Positions 9,532 through 18,801 of a stretch of DNA of 64,000 nt are shown here, piece after piece. Source of the stretch: Azonexus sp. (GTDB lineage: Bacteria; Pseudomonadota; Gammaproteobacteria; Burkholderiales; Rhodocyclaceae). Position numbers and translations under genes: made by a program. How positions within the stretch are numbered: position 1 is the first letter of the stretch; every line of letters starts with the position of its first letter. The stretch spans positions 62,001 to 126,000 of the forward strand of contig NZ_JAVBXX010000006.1 of NCBI RefSeq assembly GCF_030824335.1, in the 5' to 3' direction. The notes under the pieces were generated by a model, which had not been told where the DNA came from, did no database searches, and saw only the letters and a program-made list of their open reading frames with translations.

Positions 9532-11013
9532 ATGAACGCAACCGCATCCATCGTCTCCCGTGTCTGGAGCTTCTGTACCACGCTGCGCGACGACGGGGTC
9601 AGCTATGGCGACTATCTTGAGCAGCTGACTTACCTGATCTTCCTGAAAATGGCCGATGAATACGGTCGACCGCCGTATAACCGAAAAATCGGTATTCCCG
9701 AAAACCTCGGCTGGGCCAGCCTGAAGGCGGTGCGTGGTGCGGCGCTGGAGGTGCATTACGTGACGGTGTTGCGCGAGCTGGGCAGCAAGCCGGGGCTGCT
9801 CGGGCAGATTTTTACCAAGGCGCAGAACAAGATTCAGGACCCGGCCAAGTTGTCACGCTTGATCGACATGGTCGATGAAACCAGTTGGGTGACGCTGGGG
9901 GCGGATGTTAAAGGCGATATCTACGAAGGTCTGCTGGAGCGCAACGCCGAGGATACGAAGTCGGGCGCCGGGCAGTATTTCACGCCACGGCCGCTGATCC
10001 GGGCGATGGTCGAGTGCATGCGGCCGTTGCCGAACAAGACGATTGGCGATCCGGCTTGCGGTACTGGCGGCTTCTTCCTCGCCGCCTACGATTTTCTGGT
10101 GGCGACATATCCGGGCATGGATAGTGAGCAGCGGGCTTTCCTGAAGCACGACACCTTCTTCGGTAACGAGATTGTCGCCGGGACACGCCGTTTGGCCTTG
10201 ATGAACATGTTCCTGCACAACATCGGCGAGATTGATGGCGACAGCCCGATTTCGCCGAATGACGCGCTGGTGGCCGCACCGAGCCAGACTTTCGACTACG
10301 TGCTGGCCAATCCGCCCTTCGGCAAGAAGAGCAGCATGAGCTTCACCAACGAGGAAGGCGAGCAGGAAACCGATGCACTGACTTACAACCGTCAGGATTT
10401 CTGGGCGACGACTTCGAACAAGCAGCTCAATTTCGTGCAGCACATCAAGAGCCTGTTGAAGAGCACCGGTCGCGCCGCCGTGGTGGTGCCGGACAACGTG
10501 CTGTTCGAGGGCGGGGCAGGGGAAACGGTGCGCCGCAAGTTGCTGGAAACGACCGATCTGCACACTATCCTGCGCCTGCCGACGGGCATCTTCTACGCCA
10601 ATGGCGTCAAGGCCAACGTGCTGTTCTTTGACAACCAGCCGGCGCGCAAGGAAGCGTGGACGCGGGACGTGTGGGTCTACGACTACCGCACCAATATCCA
10701 CCACACGCTGAAGAAGAAGCCGCTGGGTTTTGAGGATATGCAGGATTTCATCGCCTGCTACAACCCGCTGAATCGCTACGAACGCAGTGAAACCTGGCAC
10801 GAGACGGAAAACCCGGAAGGCCGCTGGCGTAAATTCAGTTACGAGCAGATCGTCGCCCGGGACAAGACCAGTCTCGACATCTTCTGGCTCAAAGACAAGA
10901 GCCTGGCCGACTTGGATAATCTGCCGGAACCCGATGAATTGGCGGGTGAAATTATTGAAAACATCGAAGCCGGTTTGAGCAGTTTCCGGGCGATTGCCCT
11001 TGCTTTACAGTAA
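9532..11013 (+). CDS. hsdM: Type I restriction-modification methyltransferase (HsdM)
   Basis: 493-residue adenine-N6 methyltransferase subunit that protects host DNA and, with HsdS, forms the recognition core of the complex. It shows an N-terminal HsdM helical domain (about 1-130), the QYFTPRPLIRAMV lead-in, the S-adenosylmethionine motif DPACGTGGFF and the catalytic motif NPPFG. Length is normal for the family. It is unusual that hsdM is last in the locus and separated from hsdS by the AlbA_2 gene. A perfect inverted repeat lies in its 60-nt leader. Confidence 0.96.
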   Translation: MNATASIVSRVWSFCTTLRDDGVSYGDYLEQLTYLIFLKMADEYGRPPYNRKIGIPENLGWASLKAVRGAALEVHYVTVLRELGSKPGLLGQIFTKAQNKIQDPAKLSRLIDMVDETSWVTLGADVKGDIYEGLLERNAEDTKSGAGQYFTPRPLIRAMVECMRPLPNKTIGDPACGTGGFFLAAYDFLVATYPGMDSEQRAFLKHDTFFGNEIVAGTRRLALMNMFLHNIGEIDGDSPISPNDALVAAPSQTFDYVLANPPFGKKSSMSFTNEEGEQETDALTYNRQDFWATTSNKQLNFVQHIKSLLKSTGRAAVVVPDNVLFEGGAGETVRRKLLETTDLHTILRLPTGIFYANGVKANVLFFDNQPARKEAWTRDVWVYDYRTNIHHTLKKKPLGFEDMQDFIACYNPLNRYERSETWHETENPEGRWRKFSYEQIVARDKTSLDIFWLKDKSLADLDNLPEPDELAGEIIENIEAGLSSFRAIALALQ

Positions 11014-11034
11014 GTCTTTTTCCAAGGAATCCCC

Positions 11035-11388
11035 ATGCAAAACATCCTGATCATCATTCACGCCGCGCCCTATGGCAGCGAACGCTGTCTGTCCGCCTTG
11101 CGTCTGGCGACGGCGCTGGTCAGTCGGGACGACAAGCCGGTGGTGCGCATTTTCCTGATGTCGGATGCCACGGTGCTGGGGCTGCCGAATCAGATCGATG
11201 GCGCGGGTAACGGGCTGCAGGGCATGGTCGAGACGCTGGTCAGTTGTGGTGTCGATATCCGTTTGTGCCGGACCTGCGCGCTGGCTCGTGGCCTGGGTGA
11301 ATTACCGTTGATTGCCGGAACGCAGATTGGTACGCTGGCCGAACTGGCCGAGGCGACCTTGCTGGCCGACAAGGTCATTACTTTCTGA
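11035..11388 (+). CDS. DsrE-family small sulfur-transfer-like protein
   Basis: 117-residue protein of the DsrE/YchN-like fold (MQNILIIIHAAPYGSERC start, SCGVDIRLCRTCALARGL near the middle). Family members carry sulfane sulfur on cysteine or are uncharacterised. Several cysteines are present here (in SERC, VSCGV, LCRTC), and which one would be reactive is not certain. It lies 21 nt after hsdM with AAGGA before the ATG, so it may be co-transcribed with hsdM, but its function fits metabolism rather than restriction. It precedes the formate dehydrogenase control region. Confidence 0.8.
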   Translation: MQNILIIIHAAPYGSERCLSALRLATALVSRDDKPVVRIFLMSDATVLGLPNQIDGAGNGLQGMVETLVSCGVDIRLCRTCALARGLGELPLIAGTQIGTLAELAEATLLADKVITF

Positions 11389-11459
11389 ATCCTGTGGCGG
11401 CAACTGGCGCTGACGGTTTTTCGCTGAAACAGCGCGTCGACCGCAGCAGATGAGTGGGG

Positions 11460-11495
11460 CAATTTGTCCGTCCGTCATTGCGGCAGGACAAATTG
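11460..11495. promoter_or_regulatory. Inverted repeat, candidate activator site upstream of fdnG
   Basis: Arms CAATTTGTCC (11460-11469) and GGACAAATTG (11486-11495) with a 16-nt gap. The right arm continues as the near-perfect palindrome GGACAAATTGTCC. It lies about 60-95 bp upstream of the sigma54-type promoter at 11556, where enhancer-binding activators usually bind. The activator is unknown. Confidence 0.55.
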
Positions 11496-11555
11496 TCCCA
11501 GTTGCCGCTGACGGTTCAAGTTCCGATTACTGATCGTTCAACGACTTAGCGGTAA

Positions 11556-11571
11556 TGGCATGGTCGTTGCA
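11556..11571 (+). promoter_or_regulatory. Sigma54-type (-24/-12) promoter for fdnGHI
   Basis: TGGCATGGTCGTTGCA matches the sigma54 consensus TGGCACG-N4-TTGCW at nearly every position. The GG (11557) and GC (11569) dinucleotides have the required 12-nt spacing. Transcription would start near 11582, about 37 nt before the fdnG ATG. Confidence 0.75.
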
Positions 11572-11618
11572 GTGGTTTTTCCTTGCGACATGGCGTCGCA
11601 TTCAGGAGGAAAAACATA

Positions 11619-14600
11619 ATGAACATGAACAGGCGGCAGTTCTTCAAGGTCTGCTCCGCCGGGCTAGGGGGGTCGTCCATCGCGCTGATGGGATTCTCAC
11701 CGACCGCAGCCCTCGCGGAAGTACGCACCTTCAAGCTGGCCCGCGCCACCGAAACACGGAACATCTGTCCGTACTGCTCGGTGTCCTGCGGTGTCCTTAT
11801 TTACTCGACCGGCGATAAATCCAAGAATTCGCAGGCCGAGATCATCCATATCGAAGGCGACCCGGATAATCCGGTCAATCGCGGCACGCTGTGCCCGAAG
11901 GGCGCGGGTCTGCGCGACATGATCCAGAGCCAGAACCGGCTGAAGTGGCCGGAAGTGCGCGAGGCGGGCAGCAAGGAATGGAAGAAGATTTCCTGGAACG
12001 AAGCCATCGAGCGCATCGCCAAGCACATGAAGGCCGACCGCGACGCGAATTTCATCGCCAAAAACGATGCTGGCGTCACCGTCAATCGCTGGACCACCAC
12101 TGGATTCCTCGCATCATCGGCAGCACCGAATGAGGCCGGCTACCTGACCGTGAAGACGATTCGCGCGTTGGGCATGACCTCGATCGACACCCAGGCACGC
12201 ATTTGACACTCCCCTACGGTGGCCAGTCTGGCTCCGAGTTTCGGGCGTGGTGCGATGACCAACCATTGGGTGGACATCAAGAACGCTGACGTTGTTCTCG
12301 TCATGGGCGGCAACCCTGCCGAAGCGCATCCGTGCGGCTTCAAGTGGGTGATTGAAGCCAAGAAGAACCGCAAGGCCAAGCTCGTGGTCGTTGACCCGCG
12401 CTTCAACCGCACTGCTGCGGTGGCCGACTACTATGCGCCGTTGCGCTCCGGGACCGACATTGCCTTCTTGGGCGGCGTCATCAATTACCTGGTGGCCAAC
12501 GACAAGATTCATCACGAATACGTCCGCCATTACACCAACGCGACTTTCCTGATCGATACCGGCTTCAAGTTCGAGGATGGCATCTTCTCCGGCTACAACG
12601 AGGAGAAGCGCAGCTACGCCAAGGACACCTGGAAGTACCAGATGGGCGACGATGGTTTTGCCAAGGTCGACGAGACCATGCAGGACCCGAACTGCGTCTG
12701 GCAACTGATGAAGCAGCACTATTCGCGCTACACGCCGGAAATGGTGGCCAAGGTTTGCGGCACGCCGAAGGAAGCCTTCCTGAAAGTGTGCGAATACATC
12801 GCGTCGACCGCAACAGCGGACAAGACGATGACCAGCCTGTATGCACTGGGGTGGACCGAGCACTCGGTCGGCTCGCAGAACATCCGCTGCATGGCGATCA
12901 TCCAGCAACTGCTCGGCAACATGGGCATGGCTGGCGGCGGCATCAACGCCTTGCGCGGTCACGCCAACGTCCAGGGCATCACCGATTTCGCGTTGTATGC
13001 GCAGAACCTGCCGGGTTACGTTTCGGCGCCGACCGATGCCGATCCGGATCGCACCACTTATCTGACTAAGCGCACGCCGAAACCGCTGCGTCCGGGCCAG
13101 ATGAACTTCCCGCAGAACTTCCCCAAGTGGCACACCAGTCTGGCCAAGGCTTGGTGGGGCGACGCCGCGAACAAGGATAACGACTTCGCCTACGACTACT
13201 TCCCGAAACTGGGCGGGGCGTCGGATGTGCTGTCGATCTTCAACGCGATGTATGAGGGCAAGGTCAACGGCTTCTTCTGTCAGGGTTTCAACCCGCTGGC
13301 TTCCGTAGCCAACAAGAAGAAGGTCAGCGACGGCCTGTCCAAGCTGAAGTACATGGTGGTGATGGACCCGTTGGCGACCGATACCTCCGAGTACTGGAAG
13401 CCGCACGGCGAGTTCAATGATGTTGATCCAGCCAAGATTCAGACCGAGGTCTTCCGCCTGCCGACCACGCTGTTCGCTGAAACCGCCGGCACTTTCACCA
13501 ACTCCGGCCGCGTCATCCAGTGGCGTTGGAAGGCGGCGGATGGTCCGGGCGAGTCGAAGGACGACACCGAGATCATGGCGGCACTGTTCCTGAAGTTGAA
13601 GGAAATGTACGCCAAGGATGGCGGCGCCTTCCCCGATCCGATCATGAAGCTGACCTGGGCCTACAACCAGCCGGCCAAGCCGTCGCCGGAAGAGTTGTTG
13701 CGCGAAATCAACGGCAAGGCACTGGCCGACGTGCTCGATCCGAAAGACCCGACCAAGGTCCTGGTCAAGGCCGGTGAACAGTTGCCGAGCTTTGCCATGC
13801 TGCGCGACGACGGTTCGACTGCCTGCGGTAACTGGATCTATTGCGGTAGCTGGTCGCAAGCCGGCAACAACACCGCCAAGCGTGACAACAGCGATCCGTC
13901 CGGCCTCGGCCAGACGCTGAACTGGGGTTATGCCTGGCCGGTCAATCGCCGCATCATCTATAACCGCGCTTCGGCCGATCCGTCGGGCAAGCCGTGGGAT
14001 CCGAAACGGACCTTGCTCAAGTGGACCGGCACGGCCTGGGGTGGCAACGACATCCCCGACATGCGTCCGGATGCCGCGCCCGACCAGAACGTCATGCCCT
14101 TCATCATGAATCCGGAAGGCGTGGCGCGTCTGTTCAGCCGCGAGCTGATGGCTGAAGGTCCGTTCCCCGAGCACTACGAGCCGTTCGAAACCCCGCTCGA
14201 CAACAATCCGATGCACCCGAAGAACCCGAAGGCAATCAGCAATCCGGCTGCCCGCGTGTACAAGGGTGATATGGAAGCGTTCGGCAAGGCCAAGGACTTC
14301 CCGTACGTGGCGACCACTTACCGCCTGACCGAGCATTTCCACTACTGGACCAAGCAGAGCAAGATCAACGCGATCATGCAGCCGGAACAGTTCGTCGAAA
14401 TTGGCGAGGAACTGGCGAAAGAGAAGGGTATTGTTGCCGGCGACAAGGTCAAGGTCCGCTCCAACCGTGGCTTTATCCGGGCGGTGGCAGTGGTGACCAA
14501 ACGCATCAAGGCCTTCGACATCGACGGCAAGAAGGTGCACACGGTCGGTATCCCGATCCACTACGGGTTCAAGGGGGCGACGAAGCCTGGTTTCATCACC

Positions 14601-14684
14601 AACACCCTGACGCCGTTTGTCGGCGACGCCAATACGCAGACGCCGGAGTACAAGGCGTTCCTGGTCAACATCGAGAAAGCGTAA
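11619..14684 (+). CDS. fdnG: Formate dehydrogenase N alpha subunit, selenocysteine-containing
   Basis: Periplasmic catalytic subunit that oxidises formate to CO2 at a bis-MGD molybdenum (or tungsten) centre. The frame is interrupted by TGA at 12204-12206, and I read it as selenocysteine 196. The flanking residues (QARI-U-HSPTVASLAPSFGRGAMTNHW) match E. coli FdnG, whose Sec is also residue 196. The N-terminus is a twin-arginine signal (NRRQFFK), followed by a 4Fe-4S site (CPYCSVSCG, GTLCPKG). Full length is 1021 residues including Sec, normal for the family. The ATG at 11619 has AGGAGG upstream. It is followed 12 nt later by fdnH. Selenium supply depends on selA, selB and tRNA-Sec found downstream. 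Confidence 0.96.
12204..12240 (+). promoter_or_regulatory. Bacterial SECIS element of fdnG
   Basis: Starts with the Sec UGA (12204-12206). About 15 nt downstream the RNA can fold as GG, a bulged U, GGCCA, loop GUC, UGGCUCC. The bulged U and a GU-containing apical loop at this distance are the features SelB recognises in E. coli fdhF/fdnG mRNAs. Folding was done by eye. Confidence 0.8.
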
Positions 14685-14696
14685 GGGAGAGCTGAT

Positions 14697-15593
14697 ATGG
14701 CACTGCAATCGCTAGACATCAAACAGCGCTCCGCGACGACGACGCCCTCCACGCAAGTGCGGGAAACCATCGAAATCGCCAAGCTCATCGACGTATCCGC
14801 CTGCATCGGCTGCAAGGCGTGTCAGGTGGCTTGCTCGGAGTGGAATGACATCCGCGACGAAGTCGGCAACTGCCACGGCGTCTACGACAACCCGATGGAT
14901 CTGACGGCAAAATCGTGGACGGTGATGCGTTTCACCGAGGTCGAGCAGAACAACAAGCTCGAGTGGCTGATCCGCAAGGACGGCTGCATGCACTGTTCCG
15001 ACCCCGGTTGCCTGAAGGCCTGTCCGGCCCCGGGCGCCATCATCCAGTACAGCAACGGCATTGTGGATTTCCATCAGGAAAACTGCATCGGCTGCGGTTA
15101 CTGCGTGACCGGCTGTCCGTTCAACGTCCCGCGCATCTCCAAGGAAGACAGCAAGGCCTACAAGTGCTCGCTGTGTTCCGACCGGGTGGCCGTCAACCAG
15201 GCGCCGGCCTGCGCCAAGGCCTGCCCGACGGGGGCGATCCAGTTCGGCAGCAAGGAGGACATGAAGGACTACGCGGCCAAGCGCGTCACCGACCTGAAGG
15301 AACGTGGCTACGAGCAGGCGGGGCTGTACGACCCGCAGGGTGTTGGCGGGACGCACGTCATGTACGTGCTGCACCACGCCGACAAGCCTGATCTGTATGC
15401 CGGCCTGCCGGCCAATCCGTCGATCAGCCCGCTGGTTTCGCTGTGGAAGGGCTTTGCCAAGCCGCTGGCGACGCTGGCGCTGGCTGGCGTCGCACTGGGT
15501 AGCCTGTTCCACTATGTGACCAAGGGTCCGAACGAAGTCTCGAAAGAGATCGAGGACGAGATCGAGGCTGAAGACAAGGAAGGTGCAAAATGA
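14697..15593 (+). CDS. fdnH: Formate dehydrogenase N beta (iron-sulfur) subunit
   Basis: 298-residue electron-transfer subunit that passes electrons from FdnG to the membrane cytochrome. Four ferredoxin-type cysteine groups are visible: [35 protein letters not shown] and [21 protein letters not shown] single C-terminal transmembrane helix (about 258-276, [15 protein letters not shown]) anchors it, followed by an acidic tail. There is no signal peptide of its own, in keeping with co-export with the Tat-targeted alpha subunit. GGAGAG precedes the start. It overlaps fdnI by 4 nt (ATGA). Confidence 0.95.
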   Translation: MALQSLDIKQRSATTTPSTQVRETIEIAKLIDVSACIGCKACQVACSEWNDIRDEVGNCHGVYDNPMDLTAKSWTVMRFTEVEQNNKLEWLIRKDGCMHCSDPGCLKACPAPGAIIQYSNGIVDFHQENCIGCGYCVTGCPFNVPRISKEDSKAYKCSLCSDRVAVNQAPACAKACPTGAIQFGSKEDMKDYAAKRVTDLKERGYEQAGLYDPQGVGGTHVMYVLHHADKPDLYAGLPANPSISPLVSLWKGFAKPLATLALAGVALGSLFHYVTKGPNEVSKEIEDEIEAEDKEGAK

Positions 15594-16210
15594 TCCGCGA
15601 TCCGAAAGACCTCAAGCGTTACGAGCCTAGGGAACGGGCCAATCACTGGGTGGTGGGCATCAGCTTTATCCTGCTCGCCCTCTCTGGTCTGGCTTTCTTT
15701 CACCCGGCCTTCTACCCGCTGACGCAGCTATTCGGTGGCCCGACCTGGGCCCGCATCATCCATCCCTACCTCGGGGTGCTGATGGCGGTCTCCTTCCTTG
15801 GCCTCTACCTCCGCTTCAAGCATCTGAACAAGATGACGCCGGCGGACAAGGAGTGGCTATCGAAAGCGCAGAACATGATTGATGGCAACGACCACGACAT
15901 GCCGGAACAGGGCAAGTACAACGGTGGCCAGAAAGTCATGTTCTGGGCAATGGCCATCTGCATGCTGCTGATGACGGTATCGGGCATCTTCATCTGGCGC
16001 GCCTGGTTCGGCCTGCCGGTGGAGCTCGTGCGGCTCGGTGCCGTTGTTCATGCCGCCGCTGGCGCCGTGATGATCGGTCTGATCATGGTTCACGTCTATG
16101 CCGCGATCTGGGTCAAGGGCACCATCCGCGCCATGTGGTACGGCACGGTAACCCGGGGCTGGGCCAAGCAGCATCATCGTGGCTGGTACCGTCAAGTAAC
16201 GGGCAAATAA
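15590..16210 (+). CDS. fdnI: Formate dehydrogenase N gamma subunit (cytochrome b)
   Basis: 206-residue membrane cytochrome b that delivers electrons from FdnH to the quinone pool. The hydrophobic profile gives four transmembrane helices (about 22-42, 57-77, 119-140 and 150-172). Histidines in or near the helices (for example in ERANHWVVG and [10 protein letters not shown]) are the expected haem ligands. It overlaps fdnH by ATGA, so the three subunits form one operon. A strong terminator follows 30 nt downstream. Confidence 0.93.
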   Translation: MIRDPKDLKRYEPRERANHWVVGISFILLALSGLAFFHPAFYPLTQLFGGPTWARIIHPYLGVLMAVSFLGLYLRFKHLNKMTPADKEWLSKAQNMIDGNDHDMPEQGKYNGGQKVMFWAMAICMLLMTVSGIFIWRAWFGLPVELVRLGAVVHAAAGAVMIGLIMVHVYAAIWVKGTIRAMWYGTVTRGWAKQHHRGWYRQVTGK

Positions 16211-16240
16211 CCGGAACGATTTAGCTTTACCTTGCGTTTA

Positions 16241-16282
16241 GGGGGCTCTGCGGAGAACATTCTCTGCATCCCCCGTTTTTTT
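16241..16282 (+). terminator. Rho-independent terminator after fdnGHI
   Basis: GGGGG pairs with CCCCC around an inner stem TGCGGAGA/TTCTCTGCA, followed by G and seven T. It ends 9 nt before fdhE, so fdhE-selA probably depend on read-through or a separate start. Confidence 0.85.
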
Positions 16283-16290
16283 GAGTTGCC

Positions 16291-17208
16291 ATGCACAGCC
16301 AACCGATTGATTTCCATCCGCCGGCCGAAGACGCCGCGCCTTTCTTGTTGCCAGCGACAGCCAGCCTGTTTGCCGAGCGTGCTGACCGCTTCGCCGCGCT
16401 CGCCGTCGGCCATAGCCTGGGTGACTGGCTGGCTTTCCTCGGCCAGTTGAGCCAGGCTCAGCAAGCAGCCCTGAATGCCTTGCCCGAACTTTCTCTGCCG
16501 GATGCCACCGCGCTCGAACAAGCGCGTACGCATGGCATGCCCCCGTTGAACGTGGCTGCTCGTCCCGTCGCCTGGCGCGATGTACTGCGTGGCATGGCCG
16601 GCGAACTTGCCACGACGGCGCCCAATGGGGCCGCCAGTGTTCTGGCAACGTTGGCCAAGGCCGACGATGCCCGCCTCGACAAACTGGCTGATACGCTGCT
16701 GAGCGGTGAGCCGGAAGCCGGCGACGTCGCCGAATTACCTTTTGTTGCCGCAGCGTTGCAGGTGGTGTTCACCCGCCTTGCCAGCCAGCTCGACGTCAAG
16801 CAATTGCAGCCACTCGACGTTCACGCCGTTTGCCCGTGTTGCGGCAGCCCGGCGGTCGCCAGCGTTGTCCGTCTGGGATCGGCGATCAACAACCTGCGTT
16901 ACCTGCATTGCAGCCTGTGCAATACCGAATGGAACGTCGCCCGTGCCACCTGCACGACCTGCGATACCGACAAGGCGGTTGCCTTGCAGGAACTCGAAGG
17001 CAGCGAGCTGAAAAATGCCGGCGCGGTGCGCGCCGAGACCTGCGACGCCTGCAAGAGTTACCTGAAAATCGTCTATCAGGACAAGGACCCGCAAGTCGAT
17101 CCCGTGGCCGACGATCTGGCGACACTGGCGCTCGACATGCTGGTCGACGAGGCCGGCTACCAGCGTTCCGGCCCGAATTTTCTGCTCATCGGTGCCTATA
17201 GCGGCTAA
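16291..17208 (+). CDS. fdhE: Formate dehydrogenase accessory protein FdhE
   Basis: 305-residue cytoplasmic maturation factor needed for active respiratory formate dehydrogenases. It is thought to act on the folded alpha subunit before Tat export. The C-terminal half has the rubredoxin-like CxxC pairs of the family: CPCCGSP, CSLCNTEW, CTTCDT and CDACKSYLK. The ribosome site before the ATG at 16291 is weak. It lies between fdnI and selA on the same strand, 40 nt before selA. Confidence 0.94.
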   Translation: MHSQPIDFHPPAEDAAPFLLPATASLFAERADRFAALAVGHSLGDWLAFLGQLSQAQQAALNALPELSLPDATALEQARTHGMPPLNVAARPVAWRDVLRGMAGELATTAPNGAASVLATLAKADDARLDKLADTLLSGEPEAGDVAELPFVAAALQVVFTRLASQLDVKQLQPLDVHAVCPCCGSPAVASVVRLGSAINNLRYLHCSLCNTEWNVARATCTTCDTDKAVALQELEGSELKNAGAVRAETCDACKSYLKIVYQDKDPQVDPVADDLATLALDMLVDEAGYQRSGPNFLLIGAYSG

Positions 17209-17248
17209 ACCGGTTGATTAACCTTTCTGCCCGGTCCGGGTGAAAGCC

Positions 17249-18658
17249 ATGAACGAAAAAAGACATCTTCCTGCGGTCGACCGCGTTTTAAGCCAACTTT
17301 CCGATTTGATCGAAGCGCATGGTCGCCAGCCGGTCACTGCCTGTGTGCGCGCCGAATTGGCCGCTGCCCGCGAAGGTTTGAAGCACGGGCTGCCTTTGCC
17401 GGAGAACGGGGCCTTGCTCGCCGCCATCGGCCGCCGTGCGGCAGAGGCTGGTCGGGCCAGATTGCGCGCCGTCTTCAACCTGACCGGCACGGTGCTGCAC
17501 ACCAACCTCGGCCGTGCCCAACTGGCCGAAGAAGCCATTGCCGCGATGGTGGATGCAGCCCGTTCGCCCTGCGCGCTGGAGTACGACCTTGCTTCCGGCG
17601 GGCGCGGTGACCGCGACGATCTGGTTTCCGGCCTGTTGGCCGAACTGGTGGCTGGCGGCTCACCGGCGAATTTTGGTCAATACGCTGCGACCATCGTCAA
17701 CAACAATGCCGCCGCTGTGCTGCTGACGCTCAATGCGCTGGCCCAGGGCAAGGAAGCAGTCGTCTCGCGTGGCGAACTGGTCGAGATCGGCGGCGCCTTC
17801 CGCATTCCCGACGTGATGCGCCGGGCGCAGGTCAAGCTGCACGAAATCGGCACGACCAACCGCACGCACGCCAAGGATTTTCAGGAAGCGATCAACCCGA
17901 AAACGGCGTTGCTGATGAAAATCCACACCAGCAATTACGCGGTCACCGGTTTTACGGCGGCGGTCGACGAGAAAATCATTGCCGAAATTGCCCACGCTGC
18001 TGGTTTGCCGTTCGTCGTAGACCTCGGCAGCGGCACGCTGACCGACTTCGCGGCGCTCGGTTTACCGGCCGAGCCGACGCCGCAGCAGGCGCTGGCGGCC
18101 GGGGCCGATATCGTGACTTTCTCCGGCGACAAGCTGTTGGGCGGCCCGCAGGCCGGGCTGATCGTCGGTCGCAAGGACCTGATCGCGAAGATCAAGAAGA
18201 ACCCGCTGAAACGCGCTTTGCGCGTCGGCAAGACGACGCTGGCCGCGCTCGAAGCGACGCTGCGCCTGTACCGTGACCCGGACCGGCTGGTTGAACGCCT
18301 GCCGACCCTGCGCTTGCTGACCCGGCCGCTAGCCGATATTGCCGCGCAGGGTGAACGCCTGCTGCCGGTGATGCAGACGGCGCTGGGTACGCTGCTGACG
18401 GTCAGCGTCGAGCCATGCAGCAGCCAGATTGGCAGCGGTGCCTTGCCGGTCGAACGTTTGCCATCGCTGGCGCTGGTTTTCCGGTCGACGGCAAAAAAAC
18501 CGGGAAAAACCTTGTTGACCGTGGAAAATGCGTTCCGCGGCCTGCCGGTGCCGGTCATCGGCTACATCCGCGACGATGCCTACCATCTCGACCTGCGCTG
18601 CCTGGAAGCGAAGGACGAGGCCCGCTTCGTCGCGCAACTGGCCCAACTGAAATTCTGA
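17249..18658 (+). CDS. selA: L-seryl-tRNA(Sec) selenium transferase
   Basis: PLP enzyme that converts Ser-tRNA(Sec) to Sec-tRNA(Sec) using selenophosphate. The 469-residue protein has the family length, the N-terminal tRNA-binding region ([11 protein letters not shown]) and the PLP-lysine motif [12 protein letters not shown] near residue 311. The ATG at 17249 was preferred over an in-frame GTG at 17240. The 5' coding part contains an exact copy of the palindrome GCGGTCGACCGC (17273-17284). Together with selB and tRNA-Sec further on, it supplies selenocysteine for FdnG. Confidence 0.96.
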   Translation: MNEKRHLPAVDRVLSQLSDLIEAHGRQPVTACVRAELAAAREGLKHGLPLPENGALLAAIGRRAAEAGRARLRAVFNLTGTVLHTNLGRAQLAEEAIAAMVDAARSPCALEYDLASGGRGDRDDLVSGLLAELVAGGSPANFGQYAATIVNNNAAAVLLTLNALAQGKEAVVSRGELVEIGGAFRIPDVMRRAQVKLHEIGTTNRTHAKDFQEAINPKTALLMKIHTSNYAVTGFTAAVDEKIIAEIAHAAGLPFVVDLGSGTLTDFAALGLPAEPTPQQALAAGADIVTFSGDKLLGGPQAGLIVGRKDLIAKIKKNPLKRALRVGKTTLAALEATLRLYRDPDRLVERLPTLRLLTRPLADIAAQGERLLPVMQTALGTLLTVSVEPCSSQIGSGALPVERLPSLALVFRSTAKKPGKTLLTVENAFRGLPVPVIGYIRDDAYHLDLRCLEAKDEARFVAQLAQLKF

Positions 18659-18754
18659 TTTTTCCGGAAATGGCCCGGTGTTTCACCGTGCCGGGCGGTC
18701 CGCGTACCGCCCGCCATTCCCGACCCTCGGCGCCCTCGGGTGCCACCCTGTAAA

Positions 18755-18786
18755 TCCGGGCATCTCCGTGCCCGGGTGGTTTTTTG
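18755..18786 (+). terminator. Rho-independent terminator after selA
   Basis: CCGGGCA, six-nt loop, TGCCCGG, then GTGG and six T. It sits 15 nt before the ATG of the next gene, so it may separate the two transcripts or act as an attenuator. Other hairpins lie just upstream (18676-18712). Confidence 0.7.
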
Positions 18787-18801
18787 AATGGAGACAACCA
18801 C

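Noticed and set aside
12204-12206. TGA splitting fdnG, at first sight a nonsense mutation or frameshift pseudogene
   Set aside because: Same reading frame continues with fully conserved FdnG sequence, the position is the known Sec196, a SECIS-like hairpin follows, and selA, selB and tRNA-Sec are nearby.
12114-14708. 864-codon open frame on the minus strand opposite fdnG
   Set aside because: Shadow of a long GC-rich gene; no protein-like motifs, and the plus strand is clearly coding.
14700-14716. TGGCACTGCAATCGCT as a second sigma54 promoter at the start of fdnH
   Set aside because: The -12 element is imperfect and the match consists of the first fdnH codons; fdnH lies 12 nt after fdnG and needs no separate promoter.
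16211-16290. Possible small gene between fdnI and fdhE
   Set aside because: The stretch is accounted for by a strong terminator hairpin with a T-tract.
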